64,000 bases of DNA, taken from assembly GCA_963575645.1 (NCBI GenBank), contig OY754475.1:8184001-8248000 (forward strand), in the 5' to 3' direction. The notes below the pieces were generated by a model. The model saw only the letters and a program-made list of their open reading frames with translations. It ran no database searches and was not told the origin of the DNA. Position numbers and translations under genes: made by a program. The stretch's first letter is position 1; every line of letters begins with the position of its first letter. The stretch is from Xanthostigma xanthostigma. Lineage: Eukaryota; Arthropoda; Insecta; Raphidioptera; Raphidiidae. Shown here in pieces: positions 41,334 through 52,190 of the stretch.

Positions 41334-41419
41334 AAACAAACTACAAAAATGAGAAAACAGAAATAATCTAGTTGCTACATTTTGTAGCAAGGTCATGTGG
41401 ATCATGTGCCTAAACTTAC

Positions 41420-41845
41420 TTCTTTTGCTTTCTTCCAATTATCGAACTTTGTTTTCACCAAACAGCCTAAATGTTGCGATCCTCTGCCACCTCTTTTAGC
41501 AAAAGCTACACACGGTACACAAAATGCCCTATGGTGCACTTCAGAATATGCGAGCCACGAGAATTCATCGAGCCATTCACGACGAAACCTTAATTTTCGA
41601 GCTTTGAACTTTTCCAGCAACGGAAATGCAAAATTTTTCGGTGGAACCCAGACATTCGTCAATAAATCTAGCCTTTCCGCGTCACTTAATTGAGTGTCAA
41701 CGAAATTTGCGACGTCTTTTTTGTGTACATCAACACAAGCTTTTTTCGCGTTTGTTTCTGCAAACGAAGATTCTGCATTTTCGTTTTCGGTTTTTTGTTT
41801 TTTTTCGTTTTTTTCACTGCTCAGATTTATTAAAAACCTCTTCAT
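41420..41845 (-). pseudogene. hAT transposase, exon 1 (TTF-type zinc finger)
   Basis: Runs from an ATG at 41843-41845 for 142 codons to a GTAAGT donor. After a charged N-terminus (KKQKTENENAESS) comes DERLDL-like SDAERLDLLTNVWVPPKNF, then LRFRREWLDEFSWLAYSEVH, AFCVPCVAFAKRGGRGSQHL, and KTKFDNWKKAKE. The WLxxFxWLxYS...FCxxC pattern defines the TTF-type zinc finger of KIAA/ZMYM-like hAT transposases, which binds the transposon ends. The exon itself is uninterrupted, so decay is recent or limited to the deletion. Confidence 0.88.
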
Positions 41846-42120
41846 TTTTGATCATTTTCTAATACTGGATAAAACAAAGACAATGGGCGCGAAAATTTGA
41901 AACTATTCTAATTTACAGTCGTCACAATAATAATTACACTTTCATGATTAAAAAATTTTATAACCTGCAACTCGCAGATAATTGCAAATGCCATCATATG
42001 GCAAAACGTAAAGGAATGAATATACTTAGATACAGAGATCTTCGTATAAATTTATGATATGTTTTCTGGACTCATGGGGGGGGATATATCCCCCTGATCC
42101 CCCCCCTATCTACGCCACTG

Positions 42121-42128
42121 AATGGCAT
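42121..42128. repeat. hAT target-site duplication, right
   Basis: AATGGCAT, identical to 39609-39616. Confidence 0.95.
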
Positions 42129-42617
42129 TAATATCTAAATTTCCCAGTTATCTTTTCAACAAATTAATATTCAAAGATAATATTGCAATGAACCATACTT
42201 TAAGGAATAAAAACAATATGCGCATCCCTAAATTTCACACAAATAAATTCAAAAATAGTTTTTCTTATCTTGCTCTCTTTTTTTATAACACCTTACCGAC
42301 CACCTTTAAAAACTAAAACTTATTCTCCTTTACAAAAAAAGTTAAAAAGAAATATGTACAAATTTAATTTTGGAGTAGTTTTATACCTAATTTCAAAAAG
42401 ATTACATTATATATGCACGAAATTTTGTGAATTTTGTGAATCGAGTCGCTAAAATTATCTTCTCTTATTTTTTATAATATTGTCTGTACTACATTGTACG
42501 TTGATTTTTTGTATTTTTAATCAAAAGGTTAAGTTGAAAAGCAGTTTTTAAAGCTGAACTTCGCCTCTTTGGTAAATTGTGTTACTTATTAAATAAAGAA
42601 ATTATTATTATTATGTG
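42129..42617 (+). pseudogene. Jockey-like reverse transcriptase C-terminus with 3' tail
   Basis: Encodes MNHTLRNKNNMRIPKFHTNK, FKNSFSYLALFFYNTLPTTF and KN, then, shifted one frame, KTYSPLQKKLKRNMYKF, the ending of Jockey-like ORF2 (HxxxTRNKNN...FNxLPxxxKN...FKKxLKxxL). A 3' UTR ends in AAATAAAGAAATTATTATTA. The hAT element sits immediately upstream and may have inserted within this element. Confidence 0.8.
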
Positions 42618-42835
42618 TCAGCTAATCTTAAAATGTTGATTAATGAGTGCATTGTATAGAGCTATGATTATTTTATCTTGAACTGTAATAGGTATAAAAA
42701 GAAGTTTTTAAAGATATCGTGCATAGAATCAAGAATATTAAGAAACTGGATTCTATTCTATTCTGTCGGCACCTTGATCTTTAGTCAACAATTTCATTGA
42801 CCTTGAAACGGCCAATCACAAAAGTGTGTGGTGTA

Positions 42836-43094
42836 CGCGACGGCTGTTGCTTGCCATAAGTGAAAGTGTCCTCAGTTAAGAGAAAGAACACGGCAGAAAA
42901 CCGTAAATTCGTTTACTCAACTCAGCATTGTCTCTACTACACTAAATAAATATTATTATTATTATTATCATTAGCTCTCGCGCGTACTTTAAAGTGAAAG
43001 TGTCCTCAGTTAAGAGAGAGACAACGCTGCAGAAAACCATAAATTTGTTTACTTAAATCAGCATTGTTTTGCATAATTAGTTACCATAGAGATA
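42836..43094 (+). mobile_element. MITE Y, first part, interrupted by B
   Basis: Two Y-type starts (GTGAAAGTGTCCTCAGTTAA at 42859 and 43001) are separated by an (ATT)n run. The second runs to ACCATAGAGATA, where B is inserted; Y resumes with CTGTTCTCTCTCTTAATTGC at 43679. Confidence 0.75.
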
Positions 43095-43676
43095 AAAAAA
43101 ATTGGTTGTCTGTAAAGTCGGTTTACGGACGATAGTTTTACGTGATAACGTATTCCGTAATACATAACCTAAACCTCCCAAAATTTGGTTTCAATCCGCT
43201 TATCCTTGGTGTCGGAATGATAAGAAATGTCAAAAGTGACGTTTGCAACTGTCAAAGTATTATGATCTAATAATAATTAGTTATTCCAATACTTAACTTA
43301 GAAGGCGTTGCATTTCACACAATACTAATGTCAAAAAATTGAATTAAACATTAGAAATGCCGCCGTTTTCATGTTGCATTTATACAGCTATTTTTCTATA
43401 TAAATTTGTATAAAAAAACTGTTTAGGCATATTCTGTTATACGAAATCTATGTAAAATGTTCTCCTCTTTCGTTTAAGACTGGTTTCAAACCGATCTGAT
43501 TTAAATTGAGCGAGAAATTAGCAAAAAGCACGCACAGGGTCAGGCGGAACGTTACGCGTTACGAACGTTAGGAACGTTACGATTTAGGAACGTTACACTT
43601 TTTCGTGCATGCAGCCGGTGTTTTATCAATTTATATGATTTGTGATTCATCAATTTATAAGACGTTATCACGTCAA
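43095..43676 (+). mobile_element. MITE B, copy 3 (long form), inserted in Y
   Basis: Same ends as the other B copies, but the centre between GTATTCCGTAATACATAACC and CACGCACAGGGTCAGGCGGA is about 360 bp of unrelated sequence. The flanks reconstitute MITE Y. GTTAGGAACGTTACGATTTA shows a small local duplication near 43565-43595. Confidence 0.85.
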
Positions 43677-43760
43677 AACTGTTCTCTCTCTTAATTGCAG
43701 ACACTTTCGCTGCTCTCTCGCGTACTCTATTGTAATATCTCTGTGCCCAAAGCGGATTTA
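43677..43760 (+). mobile_element. MITE Y, last part
   Basis: TTGCAGACACTTTCGCTGCT and CTCGCGTACTCTATTGTAAT match the end of the Y units at 51.4-52.2 kb. Confidence 0.75.
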
Positions 43761-44329
43761 GTACCACGGCGTTAGAGCGCTGTGAAAAATTAGAGAGACA
43801 GAGAGAGGGTATACGTCAAATCTAATTTAAATTTCCGATAATCTAGTATCGATTATGCGAGAACGAAATACCAATCCCTGTGCTGGCGAAATAATTATTT
43901 TTAGAACAAAGTGTTTATACGAACGCGAAAAGATTCGTTTCGCCAAAGCCAACTTAAATCCAAACAGATTAACTCTGATTATATGTATATCGCCTGTACC
44001 TACGGTCTGACCGTTGAATTCGTTCTGTAGGTATATTCAGAGAGATAAGTTGCCAGTGGAGTCCGTCAAACTGAGTTAAGGTCAAGCACCACGTAAATCC
44101 ATATCTATATTAATATATATTTGATGTAAAGTTGTGGCTCTCGAGTTCCATACGCAAAAAATAATCATTTTATTACATAAACTCTTAAAAATCGTTCAAT
44201 CGATCCATGATTGAGTTGTCTATCTCTCAGCCATGTCCACTCGCGTCTCACCCGCACCGCCCCCGTCACGACGTACCGACCTCGGATATATATATATATT
44301 ATAAGCAAATACTATAATACTGAAACGAA
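43761..44329. other. no recognised gene
   Basis: No motif recognised; a (TA)n run lies at about 44287-44300. Confidence 0.35.
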
Positions 44330-44413
44330 AATGTTTAGTGGCTCTTTAAAAACTGGGAAATTTTGTAAATTCTAACTTTTGGCTCTTCCGTCGCAAAAGG
44401 TTGTCGACCCCTG
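44330..44413. repeat. hAT (Charlie-like) element end
   Basis: The right edge, read inverted, starts CAGGGGTCGACAACCTTTTG followed by GAGCCAAAAG, the characteristic terminal sequence of Charlie-type hAT elements. The other end was not found. Confidence 0.6.
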
Positions 44414-44667
44414 AGCTAAAGAGTTTGTTTATAATATATTTTACATATAATATGTTATGGTCGTCCGGTGTATTCAGAAACCTATACATACTGTGAGAGT
44501 TGTTTTTTAATGAATTATACAGACGTTAGCTCAATTAATTCAAATAAATAAAATCGTAACTTAGTCTGTAATTTAATAGTTTTAAAGATTCCTAGAGCGA
44601 ATTTTCAGATTTCATCACATTTTTCTGTTTATATTTTTTTTGTACCTATCTTCTATTTATATTATTA

Positions 44668-44982
44668 TATAAAGCTGAAGAGTTTGTTTGGTTGAACGCG
44701 CTAATCTCAGAAACTACTGGTTTGAATTGAAAAAAAATTGTTGGATAGTCCATTTATCGAGGAAGGCTATAGGCTATATAATACCGCGCTACGACAAATA
44801 GGAGTGGAACATCAATGAAAAATGTAACTCAAAATTTGTCCGTCCGACAAAAACTTTTGAACGGTAACTCCGATCATCATATTTGAACACAACATTCATC
44901 TCGGTAAACGAAGATGAACATGCGTACTCTTGTTCCTTCCCCCCCCATTCGTTCTTTTGCAGCCGGGTGAAACCGGGCGGGA
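44668..44982 (+). repeat. dispersed repeat H, copy 2
   Basis: Same order as copy 1, from TATAAAGCTGAAGAGTTTGT to GTGAAACCGGGCGGGA, with a C-run near 44940. Confidence 0.7.
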
Positions 44983-45492
44983 TATATATATAATAAAAAG
45001 AAAATATATTTCTGACACCGTTTGTGACGAGTTGCCTCTGGAGGAATTGAGAAAATAGAGAAAGAAAAGGTACACGCAATCAAAGGAAAGTCTTTATTTC
45101 TCGTGTCGTTTCATTTAGTGGCAAGTCCTTTCAGTGCCACAACCAATACTAATTAAGTTTAAAATTTTCATTTACGAAATCTAAAATGTATTAAATAAAA
45201 CAATTTCAATATTTATTCGTTTTCATTTCTTTTCAGCGTTAATTTTCATGAATATTTTTTTCGTATTTTAATGCCGAGAAATGCAAATCAAAAAGTTGCT
45301 CTGCAGAAAGAAAAAAATTACCATTTCAAAAAGGCTTTTCAAAAGAAATATACATAATATCAAATACGATTTTGTTTTTGTGAAAAATGTATTTCTCTTC
45401 CTGTAAAAAAAAACGGGAAAAGTGAACAAATGCTTTACGGAAGAAAATCTTGCTGAAAATGCAAAAAGTACCATAGGTATAATACCTCGTGC
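44983..45492. other. no recognised gene
   Basis: Two overlapping minus-strand frames (45268-45582 and 44789-45079) have no recognisable motif. The former partly overlaps fold-back X. Confidence 0.35.
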
Positions 45493-45732
45493 GTAATGAT
45501 ATCCCATCAAAAACATAAATGTGAAAAAGGGAGCAAGTTCAATATTCAATACAAAAAGAATTGAGATCTTAAAGGGTGCCAAGTTTTCGTGTTTTATATT
45601 ATGATTTATACCTAAACTTCATGTTTATATGTGTGAAAATTTGGCACCCTTTTATATCTCAATTCTTTTTGTATTGAATATTGAACTTGGCTCCCTTTTT
45701 CACATTTATGTTTTTGATGGGATATCATTACT
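45493..45732. mobile_element. fold-back X, arms about 97 bp
   Basis: GTAATGATATCCCATCAAAA (45493) and TTTTGATGGGATATCATTAC (45713-45732) are inverted, and the arms stay aligned through ATATTCAATACAAAAAGAAT / ATTCTTTTTGTATTGAATAT. The loop is about 45 bp. Confidence 0.9.
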
Positions 45733-45899
45733 TTACCTATGTAAAGAAATTATTATTATTTATCATTCAAAAGTGATTTTTAAAATTAAATTTTTTTCCA
45801 GTACCTATAGTTTTCTTTTTAGAAAGGCGCTAGGTGTTAATGAAAGTCGAATGCTTCGAAAATATTTCAAATCTTAAAAATTCACTGTTTTTTTATTTT

Positions 45900-46160
45900 T
45901 TCCTTTATATACACACAATTACCCAGCTGGACGCCAAATTTCAACTTTCTAGATCATCTGGAAATGGGTTAGGTTTTTGATGTATGTCAGTGAGTCCAGT
46001 CAGTCAGTGATAAAAATGCCGATTTTTAAACGTTAATATCTCAAAAACCGTTTGAGCTTTAATTACAGAATTTCGGGTTCTTGTTAATCTAAGGGGTTTT
46101 AATAAATAAACCAAATTTCACGCGTTTATGTTAAATAGATTTTGAGTTATTAAGGGATTA
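45900..46160 (+). repeat. LINE-3'-like dispersed repeat
   Basis: CCAGCTGGACGCCAAATTTC, CATCTGGAAATGGGTTAGGT, TCAGTGAGTCCAGTCAGTCA and TAATATCTCAAAAACCGTTT are in the style of RTE/SINE 3' sequence. No second copy seen here. Confidence 0.45.
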
Positions 46161-46833
46161 AAAGTGGCTTCAAATGGTTCGTGTTATATTATAACACACG
46201 GCTGTTGTTTCTTTATTCTTTGTTGAACTTGGCTTGACACGCTGCCGTGTGTCTAGACTCTAGATTACGACACTTGGTATTCAATCTACTATTTTCATCG
46301 ATGCAATTCCTGTATAACTAGCCTGTAGCACTGTTTTTTACCGGTTGATACAAAGCTCAACAGAAACTGGCTTTAATTAATTAGGTTGTAATGTCGTACG
46401 ACAGACAAAACAGACAAAAACGACCACAGTATAATAGCATCTAAGTTGCAGATAGCGACGACAAGTAGTAAATGATGATGAGATAGGGGAGGAGACGCCA
46501 GAGGACGCGGAAACTAATCCATTCTTTATATTATATTAAATAGAATTGCAGCACAGAAATGCACTTCGAAGCATTCACAAAGAAAACATGAGAATGCAGA
46601 CACAGAACGGATCTTATTTTCGCAAGAGTAAATCGTATTTGAGAAATAGCCAAGGCAAATCATTTTATAGATCGCCAGCAAAATAACTGTATAGCGTGAG
46701 AGCTGACGACGGATTTACATAACGTGTTTTGGTAGTCTTATAAGAATTGAGTAGACATAGCTTTCGCTAGACAGGAAATGCAATGTTCGGCACCTTGATG
46801 AGGCCGAAGACAAAATGAAAGTAAACATTTTAT

Positions 46834-47465
46834 CATTCCAGCCCACAAGTGGGAAATGGTACTAGTTTAGGTCAAAAATCACTTTTCAAAAATTTTACAA
46901 TATCTTTCCGTTTTGAGGTCCCCGAATAAAAAAAAAAACATATTTTTGGAAAAACTCTGCGCGTCTGTTAGTCTGTGAACACGATACAGGTCAAACGGAT
47001 GAGCGGATTGAAACCAAATTTTGGGAGGATGTTGAGTATGCAAATATGAAGAGCCCTATTGTTTATGGGGAAAATCGACGCATGCGCAGAAGAGATATAT
47101 GCTATAACGGTGTTTTTTATATTATAATAATGAAATACTTTTCATAACGGCTTATTATTCTATTTATTTTTTTAAGAAAGTTTCGTTAAACATTTTTTTT
47201 CTAAATTTTATAGTTTCGGAAATATTTTGAAAATAAAAAAAAAATCAGTCGCTCTTTTGTTTTATGAATTTGTCAGAAATAAACTAGTTCGGCATGCTTT
47301 GATTAATTTTTACACGATGTGGAACATATTATGTAGGTAACAATGGCAACGAATAGCAAATATCATATTGAATACTAGCCATTACTCGCGTCACCTCACG
47401 CGATATCATAAATTTTATTTTCTTTATTATAATAAAATATCAACATTTTCGAAGTTGTAATGACT
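46834..47465 (+). repeat. dispersed repeat G, copy 2
   Basis: Full-length relative to copy 1, from CATTCCAGCCCACAAG to about TTCGAAGTTGTAATGACTGG. Contains the CGCATGCGCAGAAGAGATAT block. Confidence 0.75.
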
Positions 47466-47528
47466 GGAATTTTTTTTACATACTTTATAATAGTAAACTT
47501 GCAACAATTTTGAATGACAATATTTTAA

Positions 47529-47776
47529 CATTCCAACTCACAAATGGGGAATGGTACTACTAACAAATATCATTTTTCAAAAATTTTACAATATCTTTCC
47601 GTTTTGAGGTTCCCCGAATCCAAAAAACATATTTTTGGAAAAACTCTGTGCGTCTGTTAGTCTGTTTGTCTGTGAACACGATACAGGTCAAACGGGAGAG
47701 CGGATTGAAACAAAATTTTGAGAGGATATTTAATACGTAAATATATGAGGAGCCCTATTGTATTTGGGGAAAATGG
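47529..47776 (+). repeat. dispersed repeat G, copy 3 (3' truncated)
   Basis: Starts CATTCCAACTCACAAATG and stops after GAGCCCTATTG, where a hAT end begins. It lies only about 65 bp after copy 2, in the same direction. Confidence 0.75.
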
Positions 47777-47862
47777 ATAAATTCTGGTCGCGGGCCGTAT
47801 TGAGATGACTTGACGGCCGGAGGCGGCCCGCGGGCCGTATCTTTGACATCACTGCTCTATAC
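47777..47862. repeat. hAT (Charlie/ZBED-like) element end
   Basis: The right edge, inverted, is CAGTGATGTCAAAGATACGG followed by CCCGCGGGCC, typical of hAT elements in this group. No transposase was seen. Confidence 0.55.
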
Positions 47863-49689
47863 ATTCTCGCGGCAATATAGATAAGAACTTTCTGGTAATT
47901 TTAATACGATTTAAAGAGATTAATTTATAATGTTGCGAAAGCTTTCCGAGAAACGTATAATACAGCATTGTCCCACAGCTAATAACTTAAGAAGCAACAA
48001 TAAACTGGTTTTAAAACGCGCAAACAGAATACAGAGACGAGTTTTCCGCATAATTATCAGACAATGACAATAACAATTATAAAAAAACCGGGTCGCAGTG
48101 CGAAACCCTGCTATTTTAGACAGTGTGGCTCCCTTATATAAACTTAACTTAATTTTTGAACAAAATACAAAAACAAACCCCTTAATACACCCCTTAAAAT
48201 AATATTTTTTTCTTAATTTTAATATTACTATCAATACAACAAATTAAATTCACCCTTCACTAGATAAATCCATAACTGCAAACTAACGTTTTCATAAAAT
48301 TTTTAAGTCGTCCTGTGGGCCGATTTTAATAAAATTTTGGTAGCACATTTTAATCATTACTATAGGCTTAAATTTCAATTTTGAAACGATTCGGAGAAAT
48401 TTTTCGGTATTTTTGGGCCCAAAAATATTTGTCAACTCCTAAAATCCACCGTTAAAGTGGCCCATTTTAAATAGGCTTCGTGCGGTAATGGATTTCAACA
48501 TGTGGTCCAAATTTCGTCAATTAACTCCTTCGAAAGTTATAACCAGTACATATTTCCAAAAATGGTGCCAAAGTTCTTAAGAGGCTATGAAACGTCGAGA
48601 AATTTTGGTCCGACCCCTAGGTCCCGCTATCCGACCGACGCCAATAGTGTAAGCGCCTTATGGCAAATACACTAACAACCAGAGAGAACTTAACATTACA
48701 AAGCATAGCCAATGGGATCTTTCTCAAGACGCCGACTGACATTCGTCGAACACGATCGATAAACGGAACTACCCGATGTTTCCGGCGTGTTAATGTAAAT
48801 AGTCCATTAAAAAAATAAGTTACTCTTTTATTTTAACGGATGAAGTATACAGTTGCTTTTTACAGCAATTTTCCAACATAATTTATGTGAAACATTACCG
48901 TGCTTATAGCTAGTTTTCCACGAAAGAAAACTTTATATTTTTCTTTTTGCCCGTGAGTTATCTCTAATGGCTCAGGTGTTTCACATTTCCGGGTTCCGGT
49001 TGCTTTAGCGCGAGCTTTCGAACACTGCAATCTGTTTTAACGTAAAATTTATCAAAGTAAATGCAGGCTTTAATGTGCTACAGGTCGTACACTAAGTCTT
49101 ATTTCCCTTTGTTTATTTATAGATCAATTTTCACAGAAACAGTAATTTAATATCTAGAATGTTATAAACGAGGGCCAGCGAATTATAACAGTCACTTGAA
49201 TCATAAAGTCAAATTACATTCAAAAAATGGGCATAAAAAATTTCAAATATTTAAATGTCACGCAGGTTGTACAAAAATTGCTGTTTTTTTTATATAAAAA
49301 AGAAACTGTGTTTTACACTACACACTACAGAAGTGAAACTGATTACACACATACAGTATACAATCAAACAAAATTTGTGTTCCGATCAACCGTTTGATAT
49401 GGATCGTCCTCACATACAAATGAACAGACTTTTTCAAAAATATTTTTATTAACTCGGGAGACATCAAAACGAAAAAAGACATTACTCATTTGTGGAGATT
49501 GAATGTTACATTGAAAAAATATAGCTGGAATATTTAATCGTAGACAAAAATATGATAATAGAGCCAACCTTCGGAATCGTATCTACGACTTTTAGTGTAC
49601 GAGGCAGTCGCTATGTGTGTGTCGTATGTCGCATTCCATACCTTTTCGGTACTAACGGAAAGAAAGTAACCTAATGCTGTACAGTGGGC
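47863..49689. other. no supported gene
   Basis: A plus-strand stretch at 47931-48066 reads LRSNNKLVLKRANRIQRRVF but stops soon after; the longer frame on the other strand is its shadow. LINE-3'-like wording lies at 48300-48620. Nothing else was recognised. Confidence 0.35.
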
Positions 49690-49942
49690 ATATATCTCTT
49701 CTGCGCATGCGCCGATTTTCCCCAAAAACAATAGGGCTCTTCGTATTTGCATACCAAAAATCCTCCCAAAATTTGGTTTCAATGAGCTCATCCGTTTCAC
49801 CTGTATCGTGTTCACAGACTAACAGACGAACAGAGTTTTTTCAAAAATAGGTTTTTTGGATTCGGAGGACCTCAAAACGCAAAGAATTTTTGAAAAGTTA
49901 TTTTTGACCTAAATTCCCCACTTGTGGGTTGGAATGATAAAA
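49690..49942 (-). repeat. dispersed repeat G, copy 4 (inverted)
   Basis: CATATATCTCTTCTGCGCATGC through CCCACTTGTGGGTTGGAATG is the inverse of the first half of G. It abuts MITE K copy 3. Confidence 0.75.
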
Positions 49943-49943
49943 G

Positions 49944-50516
49944 TAAACATGTAACAATACGTCTTAAAAAACCACGCCGTCACTGGTATACTAATAATAT
50001 TCATGTTACAAGCTCGCGTTAATAAATATGTTGAATAAAATAATATTCATGCTACAAACTTACGTTAATAAATATGTTGAATTAAATAATATTCATGTCA
50101 CAAACTTACGTTAATAAATATGTTGAATTAAATAATATTCATGTTACAAACTTACGTTAATAAATATGTTAAATTAAATAATATTCATGCTACAAACTTA
50201 CGTTAATAAATATGTTGAATTAAATAATATTCATGTTACAAACTCGCGTTAATAAATATGTTGAATAAAATAATATTCATGTTACAAACTTACGTTAATA
50301 AATATGTTGAAATAAATAATATTCATGTTACAAACTTACGTTAATAAATATGTTGAATTAAATAATATTCATGTTACAAACTCGCGTTAATAAATATGTT
50401 GAATAAAATAATATTCATGTTACAAACTTACGTTAATAAATATGTTGAAATAAATAATATTCATGTTACAAACTTACGTTAACAAATATGTTGAATAAAA
50501 TAATAATAATTGTTAC
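49944..50516 (+). mobile_element. MITE-like repeat K, copy 3, with an 11-unit 46-bp minisatellite
   Basis: After the unique end (ACGTCTTAAAAAACCACGCC) come eleven units of exactly 46 bp, starting ATTCATG at 49999, 50045, and so on to 50459, with no insertion or deletion. Units 6-7 and 9-10 are identical pairs (both first members carry AACTCGCGTT), which indicates amplification in blocks of three units (138 bp). There are no unique spacers, so this is not a CRISPR-type array. Confidence 0.95.
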
Positions 50517-50804
50517 AAACAGACGATAAAAGCTTAATGTCCGGTTTGTAAGCATGTTTTGTTCCTTCTCAATCGGAACTGCTAATGACACGTTTCAAAG
50601 TAAGTTTTCTAAACTGGCACACATATTCACATATTCCTTTGATCATTTTCCATGCAATAATCTCATTTGCCTAAGTGCACTTATGCACACCGTTCAAGCA
50701 TCTGCTTTAGTTTCTAGCAGTTGGCACCGTGAAAAGAAACAGTGTTGCCAGCGTGAATCCCGTCACTCTTACCATTTTCATCAGAGATAATGGTTCTGTT
50801 CCAG
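50517..50804. other. no recognised gene
   Basis: A 78-codon plus-strand frame (50554-50790) has no known motif. Confidence 0.35.
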
Positions 50805-50928
50805 CCTCTCTGCGAACGGTAATATCGTCGTCACAAGTCTTGCGCAGTAGCTAAAACGAAACTGTTTGCATCGGTTTTGTGAGCTACAGCGCAAGACTGT
50901 AACACTAATATTGCCGTTCGCAGAGAGG
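50805..50928. mobile_element. fold-back, arms about 57 bp
   Basis: CCTCTCTGCGAACGGTAATA and TATTGCCGTTCGCAGAGAGG are exact inverted ends; ACAAGTCTTGCGCAGTAGCT and AGCTACAGCGCAAGACTGT follow. The loop is about 10 bp. It may be a small MITE. Confidence 0.9.
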
Positions 50929-50976
50929 TATATAATAATCCCCTAAGAAAAAAAAAGCATTTACAACGTAAACTTG

Positions 50977-51318
50977 AAGCGAATGAGCGCGTGATAAGAG
51001 CACTAGACTCGCTTTCGGGAGGTACCGGGTTCGAATCCCGGCGGGGGCAGATGTGGCTGGGATTTTTTCCTGCTGCCTCTCGCCGAGAAACGATAATTCC
51101 TGTACCGGTCACCTTATTGAGGTCTTCCATGGTTTCCCTCGATTATTCCAGATAAATATCGAGATGGTTTCTTACTCAAGGCCATGGACGATTACCTGTC
51201 AAACTCCTATGCTCAAAATTTGCCTACCTTATCCTTAATTTCCTAAATATTCCTTCATTCGCCCATTGATATTAATTTAGTAGAAGTTGGAAAAAATAGA
51301 AAATAACGGGAAGTGTGA
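50977..51318 (+). mobile_element. tRNA-derived SINE, copy 2
   Basis: The A-box-like TGATAAGAGCACTAGA and the near-canonical B box GGGTTCGAATCCC precede the same body as copy 1 (CCTGCTGCCTCTCGCCGAGA, CCTGTACCGGTCACC, ATCGAGATGGTTTCTTACTC, CCTTCATTCGCCCATTG). The head is too diverged at its 5' end to be a working tRNA gene. Confidence 0.82.
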
Positions 51319-51433
51319 TAGTAATGGTGCGAATGGCGTCTGTTATTAGATAAAGTCGAGAAACGGACGTGAAACGCATTATTATTATTATCTAAGCCTT
51401 ACCATGTGGCCACCATATAGAGATATAAGTAAC

Positions 51434-52190
51434 TAGAGTACGCCAGTTCGTATGCTTGCCATAAGTGAAAGTGTCCTCAGTCGGGAGAGAGAACGCTGCA
51501 GAAAGTCCAGAAAACCAGATATTTATTTACTCAAATCAGCATTGTTTTTTATCATTAGTTTCCATAGAGATAAGGAACTGTTCTCTGTCTGAATTGCAGA
51601 CACTTTCACGGCTCACTTGCGTACTAGAGAACGCTAGTTCGTATGCTTGCCATAAGTGAAAGTGTTCTCAGTTGAGAGAGAGAACGCTGCCGAAAATCCA
51701 GAAAACCAGATTTACTCAAATCAGCATTGTGTTGTATCATTAGTTACGATAGAGATAAGGAACTGTTCTCTGTCTGAATTGCAAACACTTTCACGGTTCA
51801 CTTGCATACTAGAGAACGCAAGTTCGTATGCTTGCCATAAGTGAAAGTGTCCTCAGTTGAGAGAGAGAACGCTGCAGAAAGTCCAGAAAACCAAATTTAT
51901 TCAAATCAGCATTGTTTTCTATCATTAGTTACCATACAGATAAGGAAGTGTTCTCTGTCTGAATTGCAGACACTTTCACGGCTCACTTGCGTACTAGAGA
52001 ACGCTAGTTCGTATGCTTGCCATAAGTGAAAGTGTCCTCAGTTGAGAGAGAGAACGCTGCAGAAAGTCCAGGAAACCAAATTTACTCAAATCAGCATTGT
52101 TTTCTATCATTAGTTACCATAGAGATAAGGAACTGAATTGCAGACACTTTCATGGCTCACTTGCGTACTCTAGTCTAATATCTCTATGGT
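51434..52190 (+). repeat. four tandem copies of MITE Y (185-191 bp)
   Basis: GTGAAAGTGT(C/T)CTCAGT starts at 51465, 51656, 51841 and 52026. Each unit has inverted sub-ends: TGAAAGTGTCCTCAGT.GAGAGAGAAC against GTTCTCTGTC.GAATTGCAGACACTTTCA. Each can be read as a 62-64 codon frame only from a GTG and stops at the next unit, so these are not genes. Single Y copies flank B at 42.8-43.8 kb. Confidence 0.9.

Larger units (their letters stand above)
40206..41419 (-). other. intron of the hAT transposase, carrying two insertions
   Basis: The donor GTAAGT (41414-41419, minus strand) and acceptor TTATTTTCAG (40206-40215) join phase 0 so that NWKKAKE runs into ILQEHKN, as in intact homologues. A hairpin (40622-40738) and a fold-back MITE (40877-41333) account for almost half of the 1.2 kb. 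Confidence 0.75.
39617..42120 (-). mobile_element. internally deleted hAT transposon, 2.5 kb
   Basis: The ends CAGTGGCGTAGATAGG and CCTATCTACGCCACTG are perfect 16-bp inverted repeats, flanked by the 8-bp duplication AATGGCAT on both sides. On the minus strand it carries exon 1 (TTF-type zinc finger), an intron swollen by a MITE and a hairpin, the start of exon 2 (DUF4371 region) and the last exon (dimerisation tail). The catalytic middle is deleted. G-runs lie just inside both ends. A functional partner would be needed to move it. Confidence 0.95.

Noticed and set aside
45268..45582. 104-codon minus-strand frame and its mirror at 45629-45877
   Set aside because: Their similar peptides (FKISILFVLNIEL, FYISILFVLNIEL) arise because both lie on the arms of fold-back X; each reads the same sequence in opposite directions.
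47920..48234. 104-codon minus-strand frame
   Set aside because: The other strand has more protein-like wording over part of it, and neither strand shows a known domain. I treated it as a shadow or chance frame.
49999..50504. Regularly spaced 46-bp repeats, CRISPR-like at first sight
   Set aside because: The units are directly adjacent with no unique spacers, the DNA is clearly eukaryotic, and the same unit occurs inside a MITE elsewhere.
50977..51060. Possible tRNA gene with a near-canonical B box
   Set aside because: The same head and a 250-bp tail occur at 10.2 kb, so it is a SINE. The 5' half does not form a tRNA cloverleaf.
51465..52029. Three similar 62-64 codon frames in a row, like a small gene family
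   Set aside because: They start at GTG, not ATG, and lie one per unit in a tandem MITE array. The stop is created by the next unit. The similarity is that of the repeat.
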